Source: Winogradskyella sediminis
Lineage (GTDB): Bacteria; Bacteroidota; Bacteroidia; Flavobacteriales; Flavobacteriaceae
Direction of reading: 5' to 3'
NCBI RefSeq assembly: GCF_003387355.1
Contig: NZ_QUNH01000004.1
Span: 62,001-126,000, forward strand
DNA: 64,000 nt
The notes below the pieces were generated by a model. That model saw only the letters and a program-made list of their open reading frames with translations, was not told the origin of the DNA and did no database searches. Below are positions 8,939 to 17,343 of the stretch, in pieces. The stretch's first letter is position 1. The number at the start of each line of letters is the position of its first letter. The position numbers and the translations under genes are program-made.

Positions 8939-10345
8939 ATGGAGTATCGTTTATTTATAATTCTGGCTGTTTGTTTTAGTGGCTTTGGGTTTTCGCAGTC
9001 TGAAGATTTTTCTAATGTCCTCCGCTTTGATGAATACTTAGGGTTTGTAAAGAAATTTCATCCTATTGTAAAGCAAGCGGAATTAGTCATTGACGAGAGT
9101 CAAGCAAAACTTATGAAGTCACGTGGTGCTTTTGATCCTAAGATTGAAGTTGATTACAGTCGAAAGCAATTTAAAAACACAGAATATTATAACAAGCTCA
9201 ACGGAACGTTTAAAATACCAACATGGTTTGGTGTTGAGGTAAAAGCAACATTTGATGATAACGAAGGCAGCTATTTAAATCCAGAATCCAATGTGCCAGA
9301 CGACGGACTGTATAGTGCTGGTGTTGCTATTCCTTTTGGTCAAGGCTTATGGATTAATAATAGAATGGCATCCTTAAAACAAGCAAAGCTATATAGAGAA
9401 CAAGCAAAAGCTGATCGGGATATTTATGTAAACAATATTTTATTTGAAGCTTCTTTGGTGTATTTCAATTGGTTGCAAGCCTATAATGAGTTAAAGTTAT
9501 ATGAACATATTTTAGGCAATGCAGAGTTGCGTTACAAAGGCGTCGCTAAAGGAGTTGAAGTCGGCGAGAATGCCCAAATTGATGCTACAGAAGCGCGCAT
9601 TGCAGTGAATAATAGAAAACTTGGTTTAGAACAAGCTAAAGTGAAATTATTAAAAACGGCTTTAGAGTTATCGAATTTTTTATGGTTAGAAAATAATGTA
9701 CCTGTGGAGTTGCAACCCAATATGATTCCGGATGTGAATACAGCACCAATAGTGGATGCTACTTTTAATATCAATCAATTACGGACTGCTGATATGCCAT
9801 TAGAAACACATCCTAAAATGATGTCTTTAACCTATAAACGAGAAGGTTTAGAAGTGGATACTAAATTGAAAGCGAATAAATTGCTACCAAAAATTAATGC
9901 GGAATATAATTTCTTAACCGAAGCACCCGATGTTGCAAGAACCTTTAATACTGCAGAATACAAAGGGGGATTAAATGTGAGTTTTCCGTTATTTTTAAGA
10001 AAAGAACGCGGTGATTTAAAATTGGCAAAATTAAAACAGCAAGATGTGGAGTTTGAGATTGATGCCACACGTGTCAATCTTCAAAATAAAATTTCAGCCT
10101 TAAAACAAGAATTAGAATCCTACAGCATTCAAACTGCAATTACTGTAGATATGGTTTCAGATTATCAGCTTATGTTGCAAGCTGAGGAACGTAAATTTCA
10201 ACTTGGAGAAAGCTCGTTATTTCTTGTCAATTCAAGAGAGTCTAAACTTATTGATGGTCAGTTAAAAGCTATAGAAATTCAGAATAAATTCTTCAAGACA
10301 AAAGCAAAGCTTTTTAATAGTTTGGCTGTAAATCCTGAATTATAA
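8939..10345 (+). CDS. TolC-family outer membrane efflux protein
   Basis: 468 residues with a signal peptide ending near GFGFSQ. Two long alpha-helical repeats with the OEP pattern are visible (KLYEHILGNAELRYKGVAKG in the first half, LMLQAEERKFQLGESSLFLV in the second). TolC-type proteins trimerise into an outer-membrane barrel with a periplasmic tunnel. The gene completes the tetR-ABC-hlyD-tolC operon, so the product is the outlet of that exporter. Confidence 0.9.
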   Translation: MEYRLFIILAVCFSGFGFSQSEDFSNVLRFDEYLGFVKKFHPIVKQAELVIDESQAKLMKSRGAFDPKIEVDYSRKQFKNTEYYNKLNGTFKIPTWFGVEVKATFDDNEGSYLNPESNVPDDGLYSAGVAIPFGQGLWINNRMASLKQAKLYREQAKADRDIYVNNILFEASLVYFNWLQAYNELKLYEHILGNAELRYKGVAKGVEVGENAQIDATEARIAVNNRKLGLEQAKVKLLKTALELSNFLWLENNVPVELQPNMIPDVNTAPIVDATFNINQLRTADMPLETHPKMMSLTYKREGLEVDTKLKANKLLPKINAEYNFLTEAPDVARTFNTAEYKGGLNVSFPLFLRKERGDLKLAKLKQQDVEFEIDATRVNLQNKISALKQELESYSIQTAITVDMVSDYQLMLQAEERKFQLGESSLFLVNSRESKLIDGQLKAIEIQNKFFKTKAKLFNSLAVNPEL

Positions 10346-10375
10346 GTAGTATTTTTACGGTATACAAATTATACA

Positions 10376-11731
10376 ATGAACGTACATTTTATAGCAATTG
10401 GTGGTGCAGCAATGCACAATTTAGCCTTGGCACTTCACAATAAAGGATATAAGGTCACAGGTAGTGATGATACTATTTTTGAACCTTCAAAATCGAGACT
10501 CGATGCTAAAGGGTTGTTGCCTGAGGCTTTTGGTTGGTATCCTGAAAAGATTACTTCAGATTTAGACGCTATCGTTTTAGGAATGCATGCCAAAGCTGAT
10601 AATCCGGAATTGCTTAAAGCCCAAGAACTCGGTTTAAAAATCTACAGTTATCCTGAATTTTTATACGAACAAGCCAAAAACAAAACCCGTGTGGTTATTG
10701 GAGGAAGTCATGGAAAGACTACGATTACCTCTATGATTTTACATGTAATGCATTACCATGATCGTGATGTGGATTATATGGTTGGCGCACAATTAGAAGG
10801 TTTTGATGTGATGGTAAAACTCACCGATGAGAATGATTTTATGGTGTTAGAAGGTGATGAATATTTGAGTTCACCGATTGACTTACGACCAAAATTTCAT
10901 TTGTATAAACCAAATATCGCCTTGTTAAGTGGCATTGCTTGGGATCATATTAATGTGTTTCCTACCTATGAAAATTATGTAGAACAGTTTAGCATTTTCG
11001 TTGATTCTATAGTTAGAGGAGGAAGTATTAATTATAACGAAGAAGATCCGGAAGTTAAACGTGTAGTGGAAGCTTCAGAAAATCAAATCAGAAAAATAGC
11101 TTATCAAACACCTGAATATACGGTTGAAGATGGTGAAACCTTATTAGAAACTCCAGAAGGACCAATGCCTATTGAAGTCTTTGGAGCTCACAACTTAAAT
11201 AACTTAGCTGGTGCCAAATGGATTTGCCAACATATGGGCATTGATGAAGATGATTTCTACGAAGCTATTTCAACCTTTAAAGGCGCGAGCAAACGCTTAG
11301 AGAAAATTGCTGAATCTAAGTCAAGCGTCGCTTATAAAGATTTTGCACACTCTCCAAGTAAAGTAGAAGCCACAACCAAAGCGGTAAAAGAACAATACAG
11401 CGATCGTACTTTAGTGGCGTGTTTAGAGTTACACACCTATAGTAGCCTCAATGCCGAATTCTTAAAAGAATATAAAGGGGCTTTAGATGCTGCAGATGTT
11501 GCTGTGGTATTTTATTCTCCACATGCTGTAGAAATTAAGAAACTAGAGGAAGTTACAAAAGACCAAATTGCTAATGCTTTTGAGCGCGATGATTTAATTA
11601 TTTATACGAATCCAGAAGCATTTAAAGATTTTTTATTTGAACAAAATTTTGATAATAAATCGTTGTTATTAATGAGTTCTGGGAATTATGGAGGTTTGGA
11701 TTTTGATGAGGTGAAGAATTTGATTAAATAG
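10376..11731 (+). CDS. mpl: Mpl-like UDP-N-acetylmuramate:murein peptide ligase
   Basis: 451 residues of the Mur ligase fold. The N-terminal Rossmann segment is HFIAIGGAAMHNLALAL, the ATP-binding P-loop is GGSHGKTTITS (about 109-119), and the central domain contains EGDEYLSS. The C-terminal domain contains KDFAHSPSKV, the Mpl/MurC-like signature. Mpl attaches the recycled tripeptide L-Ala-D-Glu-meso-DAP to UDP-MurNAc in the cytoplasm. A MurC assignment is possible, but the missing glycine-rich MurC N-terminus (GIGGIGMSG) and the overall pattern fit Mpl better. It starts 30 bases after tolC and may be co-transcribed. Confidence 0.8.
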   Translation: MNVHFIAIGGAAMHNLALALHNKGYKVTGSDDTIFEPSKSRLDAKGLLPEAFGWYPEKITSDLDAIVLGMHAKADNPELLKAQELGLKIYSYPEFLYEQAKNKTRVVIGGSHGKTTITSMILHVMHYHDRDVDYMVGAQLEGFDVMVKLTDENDFMVLEGDEYLSSPIDLRPKFHLYKPNIALLSGIAWDHINVFPTYENYVEQFSIFVDSIVRGGSINYNEEDPEVKRVVEASENQIRKIAYQTPEYTVEDGETLLETPEGPMPIEVFGAHNLNNLAGAKWICQHMGIDEDDFYEAISTFKGASKRLEKIAESKSSVAYKDFAHSPSKVEATTKAVKEQYSDRTLVACLELHTYSSLNAEFLKEYKGALDAADVAVVFYSPHAVEIKKLEEVTKDQIANAFERDDLIIYTNPEAFKDFLFEQNFDNKSLLLMSSGNYGGLDFDEVKNLIK

Positions 11732-11839
11732 ATTCGTCATTCTTATCCTGTAACAAAATATCATAATCATTTAGTTATTAAATCGTAGGACGTAACAATT
11801 ATTCTTTTTATAAGACTGATATGTTAGAACTTATCACTT

Positions 11840-13240
11840 ATGAAATTCAATCGTATTTTCTATGATGCACATGTAAACTTCAAATCAATTTCTATGAAGA
11901 GAATTGTTTTGTCGGTTATTATTGGATTATTATCTGCGATTATACTCTACGGTTTTTATGATGTTTTGCGAGAAACGGATAGGATGTTATTTCTTGATTT
12001 TGAGAATAGACCCGTTATAATTCCTGAATCTGAAAGACAACTACATAATTTATTCTTCGCTGCAATTTCGATGGTAATAGGAAATTCTATTGGAATTAGC
12101 TATTTGTTTTCTAGGTCTCAAAAAGCATTTTCAAGAAGAAACAATAAGCGGAATAGAATTCTTAATGATCAAGCATTTTTAGGGGCAACTTTTCTTCATT
12201 GGTTTACAAAAATTTGGTTTTTGTTTTGCGTTTTTACTTCTCAGTTTATGGGGACGAAATTTATCGATACATTTTTATGGCCTTCAATCTTATTGGTCAT
12301 AGTACTTTATTTGGATACATGGAAAACACTACTAACCGTTATAAAAAATAACCGTTGGAAAATTCAAAGTGTTCATTTGATAGTTTTTGTAGTGCTAACT
12401 TTTATGCTTAGTCGTATTAATTTTGTAGATTATAAGTCATTGGATGCGTCCATGATAGCTTCAAACCCAACAATGGATGTGCCGTCTAGTGCATACCTAA
12501 ATGATAACTATCGTAGAAATCATTATGATAATTTAGTCATTAAAATGGATTTTGATTCGAAGCATCGGGTCAGCTTATTTAACGAAGAAAATGAACAAAT
12601 TGAATGGTCTGAATTATACGAATTAATATTAGATTTTAATGAGGACCTATATTATTCTAGTCGAACGCTAGTACGATTACGCGCAAATAGAAATATACCT
12701 GTTAAGTATATTAAAGAATTTGAACTTCAACTTTTAGAAATGAATCAATGGAGATTGGTTTATGAAGTTGCCAATAATGATGAATTGACAGCAAGCTATT
12801 ATAATAATGAATTAGACAAACGTATTTCTCCTTCCTTACAAGATGCTTTTCCAAGAACAGGAAAACCACCTAGAATTCCAGGTTGGGATTTTTATAAAGA
12901 TCAGAAGTTTCAAGATACATTAAGCGTTTATATTTCAGAAGGGATTAAAATAGATAATCGTGAGGTTCCACTACATATGCTCCCTGAAAAGCTCAAAAGT
13001 CATATTAATGAATCATATATTATTGAATACATTTATGGAGTTAATGTAACCTATCAAGATTATATTAATGTATTATCAGCCCATAAAACAGCAGCTTGGG
13101 AATTGAGAGCAACTGAAAATTTTGATAAGATAGATTCAGTAATTCGTAGAAATATATTCAGTCGTGATAAGAAACTTTATGAAGAAAGAGATAGAATTAC
13201 AAAGAAGTATCCGTTCCGCATTACGGAACGTTTTGAATGA
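11840..13240 (+). CDS. Membrane protein with ExbD-like periplasmic segments, function unknown
   Basis: 466 residues. About four hydrophobic segments occupy the first 200 residues. The remaining 270 are soluble and probably periplasmic. Two stretches resemble the ExbD/TolR periplasmic fold: about 235-315 (LVIKMDF...TLVRLRANRNIPVKYIKEFE...WRLVYEVAN) and about 390-430 (YIIEYIYGVNVTYQDYINVL). ExbD proteins couple the proton-motive force to TonB, but here there is no ExbB or TonB neighbour and the membrane part is unlike ExbD. The domain call is by eye. A perfect hairpin terminator follows. Confidence 0.6.
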   Translation: MKFNRIFYDAHVNFKSISMKRIVLSVIIGLLSAIILYGFYDVLRETDRMLFLDFENRPVIIPESERQLHNLFFAAISMVIGNSIGISYLFSRSQKAFSRRNNKRNRILNDQAFLGATFLHWFTKIWFLFCVFTSQFMGTKFIDTFLWPSILLVIVLYLDTWKTLLTVIKNNRWKIQSVHLIVFVVLTFMLSRINFVDYKSLDASMIASNPTMDVPSSAYLNDNYRRNHYDNLVIKMDFDSKHRVSLFNEENEQIEWSELYELILDFNEDLYYSSRTLVRLRANRNIPVKYIKEFELQLLEMNQWRLVYEVANNDELTASYYNNELDKRISPSLQDAFPRTGKPPRIPGWDFYKDQKFQDTLSVYISEGIKIDNREVPLHMLPEKLKSHINESYIIEYIYGVNVTYQDYINVLSAHKTAAWELRATENFDKIDSVIRRNIFSRDKKLYEERDRITKKYPFRITERFE

Positions 13241-13278
13241 GTGCTTGTAATTACAAAGCTTAAGATTTTAAAGCAACT

Positions 13279-13303
13279 AAGGAGCTTTATTGAAGCTCCT
13301 TTG
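13279..13303. terminator. Bidirectional hairpin between convergent genes
   Basis: AAGGAGCTT (13279-13287) pairs perfectly with AAGCTCCTT (13293-13301) over a 5-base loop. It sits between the 3' ends of the ExbD-like gene (+) and the haloacid dehalogenase gene (-). The flanking bases are only moderately T-rich. Confidence 0.6.
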
Positions 13304-13339
13304 TCATTTAGTAAAACATTTTCTTTTTCAATTCATGCT

Positions 13340-14137
13340 TTATTTATAAGTCACCAAAATATCAGCCACCTTTTGTAAATCTGATTCTATAATTTCTGTT
13401 TTTGGTGCTAATGGAAATAACTGTTGACCAGGTCTACTGATAAAGGCAGCTCTCCATCCTGCCCACATAGCACCAGCCACATCCCAACCATGTGCAGCGA
13501 TGAGCATACAGTCTTCGGGTTTTATATTCAATTTACGTGCAGCCCAAGCATAAGTATCAGTAGAAGGTTTAAATTTTCCGATATCTTCAACACTCAAACG
13601 TTCGTCAAAAAACTCGGTTAATCCAGCACTTTCGAATTGTTTTTTAACTCCTTCGTTTGATGAATTTGTAAAAGACACCAATTTATAACCATCTGCTTTT
13701 AATTGTGTTAAGGCTAGTTTTACGTCTGGATGTGCTGGTAACCCTCTTAACGAATTCACAATGACGTTTCGTGCTTCTTTTTCAGAAATTGAAATATTAT
13801 TATTAGCGGCTACCATTTGTAATGCTGCAGCTCCTATATGTCCAAAATGCTCGTATTGTCCACTTGCTGTCGTTACTAAAGAATATTGAAGCATGGTTGT
13901 AAACCAAAGCGCTAATAAATCTTCTCTGCCGTTTAATGCCTCACCAACTTGTTTTTTCATTTGGGTGAGGTCTAATAGGGTTTCGTTAACATCAAAAAAT
14001 AATACTTTAGGTCGTGTTTGATTTGTCATCATATTTATGTTTTTTTGAGGGTTTCCTAGAACTAAATTTGGCATCAACATTCCTGTTGCTCCCATAATTC
14101 CTAAGTTTTTAATAAAATGCCTTCTGTTGTTTTTCAT
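13340..14137 (-). CDS. Haloacid dehalogenase type II (L-2-haloacid dehalogenase-like) with Tat-type leader
   Basis: 265 residues. The first about 28 residues form a twin-arginine-like signal (NNRRHFIKNLG plus a hydrophobic stretch), unusual for this normally cytoplasmic family. The HAD core follows: nucleophile Asp49 in VLFFDVNETLLDL, motif II FTNSSN (156-161), lysine in GKFKPSTDTYAWA (about K190, Y196), and AAHGWDVAGA with Asp219. This layout is that of L-2-haloacid dehalogenases, which hydrolyse C-halogen bonds through an aspartyl ester. In this enzyme the usual S-x-N of the last motif is A-x-G/H-like, so activity may differ. It lies at the distal end of the TetR-controlled cluster. Confidence 0.85.
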   Translation of the reverse strand: MKNNRRHFIKNLGIMGATGMLMPNLVLGNPQKNINMMTNQTRPKVLFFDVNETLLDLTQMKKQVGEALNGREDLLALWFTTMLQYSLVTTASGQYEHFGHIGAAALQMVAANNNISISEKEARNVIVNSLRGLPAHPDVKLALTQLKADGYKLVSFTNSSNEGVKKQFESAGLTEFFDERLSVEDIGKFKPSTDTYAWAARKLNIKPEDCMLIAAHGWDVAGAMWAGWRAAFISRPGQQLFPLAPKTEIIESDLQKVADILVTYK

Positions 14138-14200
14138 TAGTCGCTTTAGAGAGGTGAATAAATGAGCTTAATCGTATTAATTAGATATTTATAGAGTGCT

Positions 14201-14845
14201 TTATTCCGCAATTAATTCAGAAAGTACTTGTTTAAAAGTGTCTATAGGTTGTGCTCCTGTAACGGCACTTTCTCTATTAAATACTATAGTAGGAACAGAG
14301 TTCACTCCCAGATGTTTCCAGTAATCCTGTTGGCTTCTAACGGCTTTACGTACCTCTTCATCATTTAAGGTCTGTAAGGCTTCCTCTGCATTTAAGCCCA
14401 CTGCTAAAAGAGCTTCTTTTAAGATTGTTTTTTTTGAAACGTCTTTACGGTCACTAAAATAAGCTTTTGTAAGCTCCATTTTTAGTTCCGTTTGCTTGTT
14501 AAACGCTTTTGCATAGTTTAGTAAAACATGAGCATCAAAGGTGTTAACAATGCGCATGTCATCAAAATAATCGAATTTAAATCCTAATTCTTCACCAGCA
14601 TCAACCATGTGTTGTTGTGATGCTCTTTGTTGCTCAAGTGTAGAACCGTATTTTTCTGAGATATGTTCAATGATATTTTGCCCTTCTGTGGGCATATTTG
14701 GATTCAACTCAAAGGGGTGCCACTCTATAACGATTTGGTCTGCTACGCCTAAGTCTGAAATTGCTTTTTCCAAACGTTTGTATCCTATGGTACACCAAGG
14801 GCAGACCACATCTGAAACGATATCTATTTTTAATTTATTAGTCAT
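14201..14845 (-). CDS. DsbA-family oxidoreductase, FrnE type
   Basis: 214 residues from the ATG at 14845; an upstream in-frame non-ATG start at 14893 would add 16 residues before the conserved strand and is less likely. The thioredoxin-like fold starts with LKIDIVSDVVCPWCTIGYKRL and has the CPWC redox pair at residues 15-18. A helical insert (HPFELNPNMPTEGQ, FDAHVLLNYAKAF) and the cis-Pro loop SVPTIVFN are typical of FrnE/2-hydroxychromene-2-carboxylate isomerase-like DsbA proteins. There is no signal peptide, so it is cytoplasmic. It probably serves thiol redox or detoxification chemistry within the TetR-linked cluster. Confidence 0.85.
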   Translation of the reverse strand: MTNKLKIDIVSDVVCPWCTIGYKRLEKAISDLGVADQIVIEWHPFELNPNMPTEGQNIIEHISEKYGSTLEQQRASQQHMVDAGEELGFKFDYFDDMRIVNTFDAHVLLNYAKAFNKQTELKMELTKAYFSDRKDVSKKTILKEALLAVGLNAEEALQTLNDEEVRKAVRSQQDYWKHLGVNSVPTIVFNRESAVTGAQPIDTFKQVLSELIAE

Positions 14846-14894
14846 AACTTTATTTTTTAATTGAATTTTAATGATTTCTATAACACTAATCAAT

Positions 14895-15566
14895 TTATTT
14901 ACTAATGAGATTAGTGTTTAGAAAGTTATTTTCTTTTTGTTGATCTTCTGTGATTTTATCTTTTGACACAAGATTTAAAACCATAGAATTTACGATTCTA
15001 CTTGTGCTTAAATCCTCCTTTATAATTAAAGCTTTATGAAAAACACCTAAAGTCTCGATATCCAATTTTGGACTGCTATTATTAATTATAATTATAGAAT
15101 AATTATCGTTATTAGCTAACTTTATTTTTGAAATGAAAGGCAACAATACACCCTCATTATCTTTAAAAACAGGTGAAAAATTATTAAAATAATCTTCAGG
15201 TGTTTCAAAGGCTTCATTAGCGTAAGAATAATAATCCGCTATATGCAGTTCACTTTTAATATTACTAGGTTCATAACCTAGAATTAGTATAGATTGCTCC
15301 GAAGCATTATCAACATGAAAAGGTGTGCTTACCTGCTGATCAAATCGAACTAGCCAATGATAACTTAACTTTTTGTTGAATTTTGAAACACTAAGTTTTG
15401 ATAATTCCTTTTTCAGGTTTATCATAATTGACCTGAATTGGTAAGGGGTTATGTTCTTTTTTTTAAAAACTAGGTTTACAAAGCCATGCGCTTGCGTACT
15501 GGTTCTAAAAACTTCTTTAAAACTTTTATTTGCTATTTGTTTTATGGGTTCCCCTTCAATCTTCAT
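14895..15566 (-). CDS. Uncharacterised protein with HxD...H pattern (possible 2OG-Fe(II) oxygenase fold)
   Basis: 223 residues, no signal peptide. I do not recognise a named family. The middle contains WLVRFDQQVSTPFHVDNASE, giving an H-x-D pair. About 90 residues later comes IINNSSPKLDIETLGVFHKA with a second His, and then an Arg in STSRIVNSMVL. The order HxD...H...R with a preceding Asn-Ser is what cupin-like 2-oxoglutarate/Fe(II) oxygenases show; this is inference by eye. It sits 48 bases upstream of frnE's start in the same direction and 18 bases after the EthD-like gene. Confidence 0.6.
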   Translation of the reverse strand: MKIEGEPIKQIANKSFKEVFRTSTQAHGFVNLVFKKKNITPYQFRSIMINLKKELSKLSVSKFNKKLSYHWLVRFDQQVSTPFHVDNASEQSILILGYEPSNIKSELHIADYYSYANEAFETPEDYFNNFSPVFKDNEGVLLPFISKIKLANNDNYSIIIINNSSPKLDIETLGVFHKALIIKEDLSTSRIVNSMVLNLVSKDKITEDQQKENNFLNTNLISK

Positions 15567-15584
15567 TAAACACCTTTATCGTTT

Positions 15585-15911
15585 CTAGTTTTTTGTTTTA
15601 AAAATAATCAAGTCACTTATTTGTAGTTCCGCCTGCACATTACTATAGTTTTTTACATCAGCAGCAAAGGCTGCTGCATGAGGGCCAAAAGCCTCTTGGA
15701 AAGACGCTACATCGTCAAAGAGTAAATGTGCAATAGCGACATAAGGTGCAGATTCGTCAGGAACCCTACTTGCAATTCCTAAATCTAATTCTAAACCTTT
15801 TAGGGCACTACCAACGAGTTTTGTTACCATTGGTAAATGCTTATTCTGATAATAATGTGTATCAAACTGAACATCTTTGCCGTTCGGATACATTACAGAT
15901 ACTTTAATCAC
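15585..15911 (-). CDS. EthD-family protein
   Basis: 108 residues, matching the EthD dimeric alpha/beta-barrel family. It starts with VSVMYPNGKDVQFDTHYYQNKHLP, with the family's Tyr-x-x-x-His-x-P, and continues VAIAHLLFDDVASFQEAFGPHA. EthD proteins accompany ethyl-tert-butyl ether degradation and other aromatic or xenobiotic pathways, often with unclear catalytic role. It lies in the TetR-linked cluster, separated from the AhpD-like gene by a perfect hairpin at 15932-15963, so its expression may differ from that gene. Confidence 0.85.
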   Translation of the reverse strand: MIKVSVMYPNGKDVQFDTHYYQNKHLPMVTKLVGSALKGLELDLGIASRVPDESAPYVAIAHLLFDDVASFQEAFGPHAAAFAADVKNYSNVQAELQISDLIIFKTKN

Positions 15912-15931
15912 AATTCTAAATTTTTAAAGTT

Positions 15932-15963
15932 AATAAACCTTCCGAAAAGACGGAAGGTTTATT
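15932..15963 (-). terminator. Perfect 13-bp hairpin between ahpD-like and ethD-like genes
   Basis: AATAAACCTTCCG (15932-15944) pairs perfectly with CGGAAGGTTTATT (15951-15963) over AAAAGA. On the minus strand it follows the AhpD-like stop and ends in TTTATT, so it could terminate or attenuate transcription into the EthD-like gene. Confidence 0.6.
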
Positions 15964-15995
15964 GCTATCAATCAATATGTGGCTTTTTATAGGGA

Positions 15996-16559
15996 TTATT
16001 TTACCACATTCTCTTTAGACCATTCAAATTTTTGGAATGGAGCATCTACTGGTGTGTTTGCAATATGGTTAACATAGTTACTTATTGTTTTCTGAGATAA
16101 ACCTAAGATGATTTCTAAGACCTGTGCTTCACCATAACCGGCAGCATAAAATGCATCAAGATCGTCTTGTGTAACATAACCACGATTTCTAACAATAGTT
16201 AATGTCATAGTACGTAAAGCTTCTAATTTTGAGCTTTCTAACGGTGTTTCGTTACGCAAGGCTTCCGTAATGGCATCATCAACTTTCATCATTTTAGCGA
16301 TGCCTGTATGTGCAGGTACACAATAATGACAAGCGTGCTCTACATTAATGGTTTGCCATACTACTGTTAATTCTTCTTCGTTAAATGACGAGTCTACGAA
16401 TAATTGGTGTAAAGTTTGGTACGCTTCTAATATTTTTGGTGAACTCGCTAAAACGCCATGTAATCCAGGAATCATACCAAAAGATTTTTGAGAGTTTTCT
16501 AAAAGTGATTTGCTACCTTCTGGCGCAGATTCAATGTCGTGAATTTTTAAAGTTGTCAT
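15996..16559 (-). CDS. Carboxymuconolactone decarboxylase / AhpD-family protein
   Basis: 187 residues, no signal peptide. The alkylhydroperoxidase signature is present as NVEHACHYCVPAHTG with Cys77, Cys80 and His84, the CxxC-x3-H site of AhpD-type enzymes that reduce peroxidase partners. LSQKTISNYVNHIANTPVD at the C-terminus is typical of the 180-residue CMD-like group. It is the gene nearest the TetR gene, and the gap between them holds the perfect operator at 16599-16614, so it is the probable direct target of repression. Confidence 0.88.
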   Translation of the reverse strand: MTTLKIHDIESAPEGSKSLLENSQKSFGMIPGLHGVLASSPKILEAYQTLHQLFVDSSFNEEELTVVWQTINVEHACHYCVPAHTGIAKMMKVDDAITEALRNETPLESSKLEALRTMTLTIVRNRGYVTQDDLDAFYAAGYGEAQVLEIILGLSQKTISNYVNHIANTPVDAPFQKFEWSKENVVK

Positions 16560-16598
16560 AATTTTCTTTTTTATTTAATGTGTTTCTGTTAATTAATT

Positions 16599-16614
16599 CT
16601 AAACGTTCGTTTAG
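16599..16614. promoter_or_regulatory. TetR-type operator upstream of the AhpD-like gene
   Basis: CTAAACGTTCGTTTAG is a perfect inverted repeat (7 bp arms, TT centre) 40 bases upstream of the AhpD-like start. A second 16-base copy with one arm mismatch lies at 17222-17237 in front of the TetR gene. Two matching palindromes at regulator and target are strong circumstantial evidence for binding by the 16636-17199 product. Confidence 0.75.
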
Positions 16615-16635
16615 TTATTGTGTAAAAAAATAGGG

Positions 16636-17199
16636 TTATAAATTTTTGAAGGTCATTTCAATATAATCCTCAATTTCCTCTTTAGTATTCACTCTTGCTG
16701 CAGCTGCTAAACCATGTTTTGCTAAGAGTAAATAATTGGCTTGTTTTGTAATGGTCGCTTCGTCTTTTAAAGGATCTAGGCGTAATTTGTCTATAATTAT
16801 ACTTTTTAAGTTTTCCATAAAGGAAGTCATTTGCTCTTTTATAAGTTGGTCTTCGTTTTCAGAGAACTCATAGTAGGTATTGGTTACAAAACACCCTTTT
16901 TGATTTCCTGTTTTAAAATTAGAACTTATGGAATCATAGAAGAATTGTTTTATGTCTTCAACACCTTTTGTTCCATTTTTTAATTTTACAAGTACATCGT
17001 TAACTCTCGATTTATATCGCTTTAAACTTTCGAGAAATAGCCCGTGTTTATTACCGAAACTAGAATAAATAGAAAACTTATTAATGCCCATTTCTTTTTC
17101 AAGCATTTGCATAGATGTCGCTTCATAGCCATTCTTCCAAAAAAGATTCATCGCTTTTTCGACCACCAAGTCTTCGTTATATTGTTTCTTTCTAGCCAT
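16636..17199 (-). CDS. TetR-family transcriptional repressor of the detoxification-like cluster
   Basis: 187 residues. The N-terminal helix-turn-helix reads ATSMQMLEKEMGINKFSIYSSFGNK (about residues 26-50), typical of TetR/AcrR. The C-terminal domain contains KGCFVTNTYYEFSENEDQ, recalling the TetR_C subgroup with a GCF/L motif near the ligand pocket (as in YxaF/LmrA- or AcuR/NemR-like regulators). It is transcribed just before the AhpD-like gene in the same direction. The -7 box at 17217-17224 overlaps a palindrome, so it likely represses itself and the downstream genes until an electrophile or other ligand is bound. The ligand is not inferable. Confidence 0.9.
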   Translation of the reverse strand: MARKKQYNEDLVVEKAMNLFWKNGYEATSMQMLEKEMGINKFSIYSSFGNKHGLFLESLKRYKSRVNDVLVKLKNGTKGVEDIKQFFYDSISSNFKTGNQKGCFVTNTYYEFSENEDQLIKEQMTSFMENLKSIIIDKLRLDPLKDEATITKQANYLLLAKHGLAAAARVNTKEEIEDYIEMTFKNL

Positions 17200-17216
17200 T
17201 ATTTCTAATTACATTA

Positions 17217-17224
17217 CAAAACTA
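17217..17224 (-). promoter_or_regulatory. -7 box of the TetR gene
   Basis: The minus strand reads TAGTTTTG, an exact TAnnTTTG match 18 bases upstream of the start at 17199. It overlaps the operator at 17222-17237, the expected arrangement for repression. Confidence 0.55.
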
Positions 17225-17237
17225 AACAATCGGTTAG
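17222..17237. promoter_or_regulatory. Second TetR-type operator, at the regulator's own promoter
   Basis: CTAAACAATCGGTTAG has the same length and outer arms as the perfect palindrome at 16599-16614, with one mismatched arm position. It overlaps the -7 box at 17217-17224. Confidence 0.65.
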
Positions 17238-17343
17238 AAATGTAAAAATATTTAACGTTAATTTGGGTTTTGAATGTTAACTTTCGTTGTTTCAACCTCA
17301 TACCAAGGTCTAATAAAATGTCGCTGATTATTGAAAATGTGAA

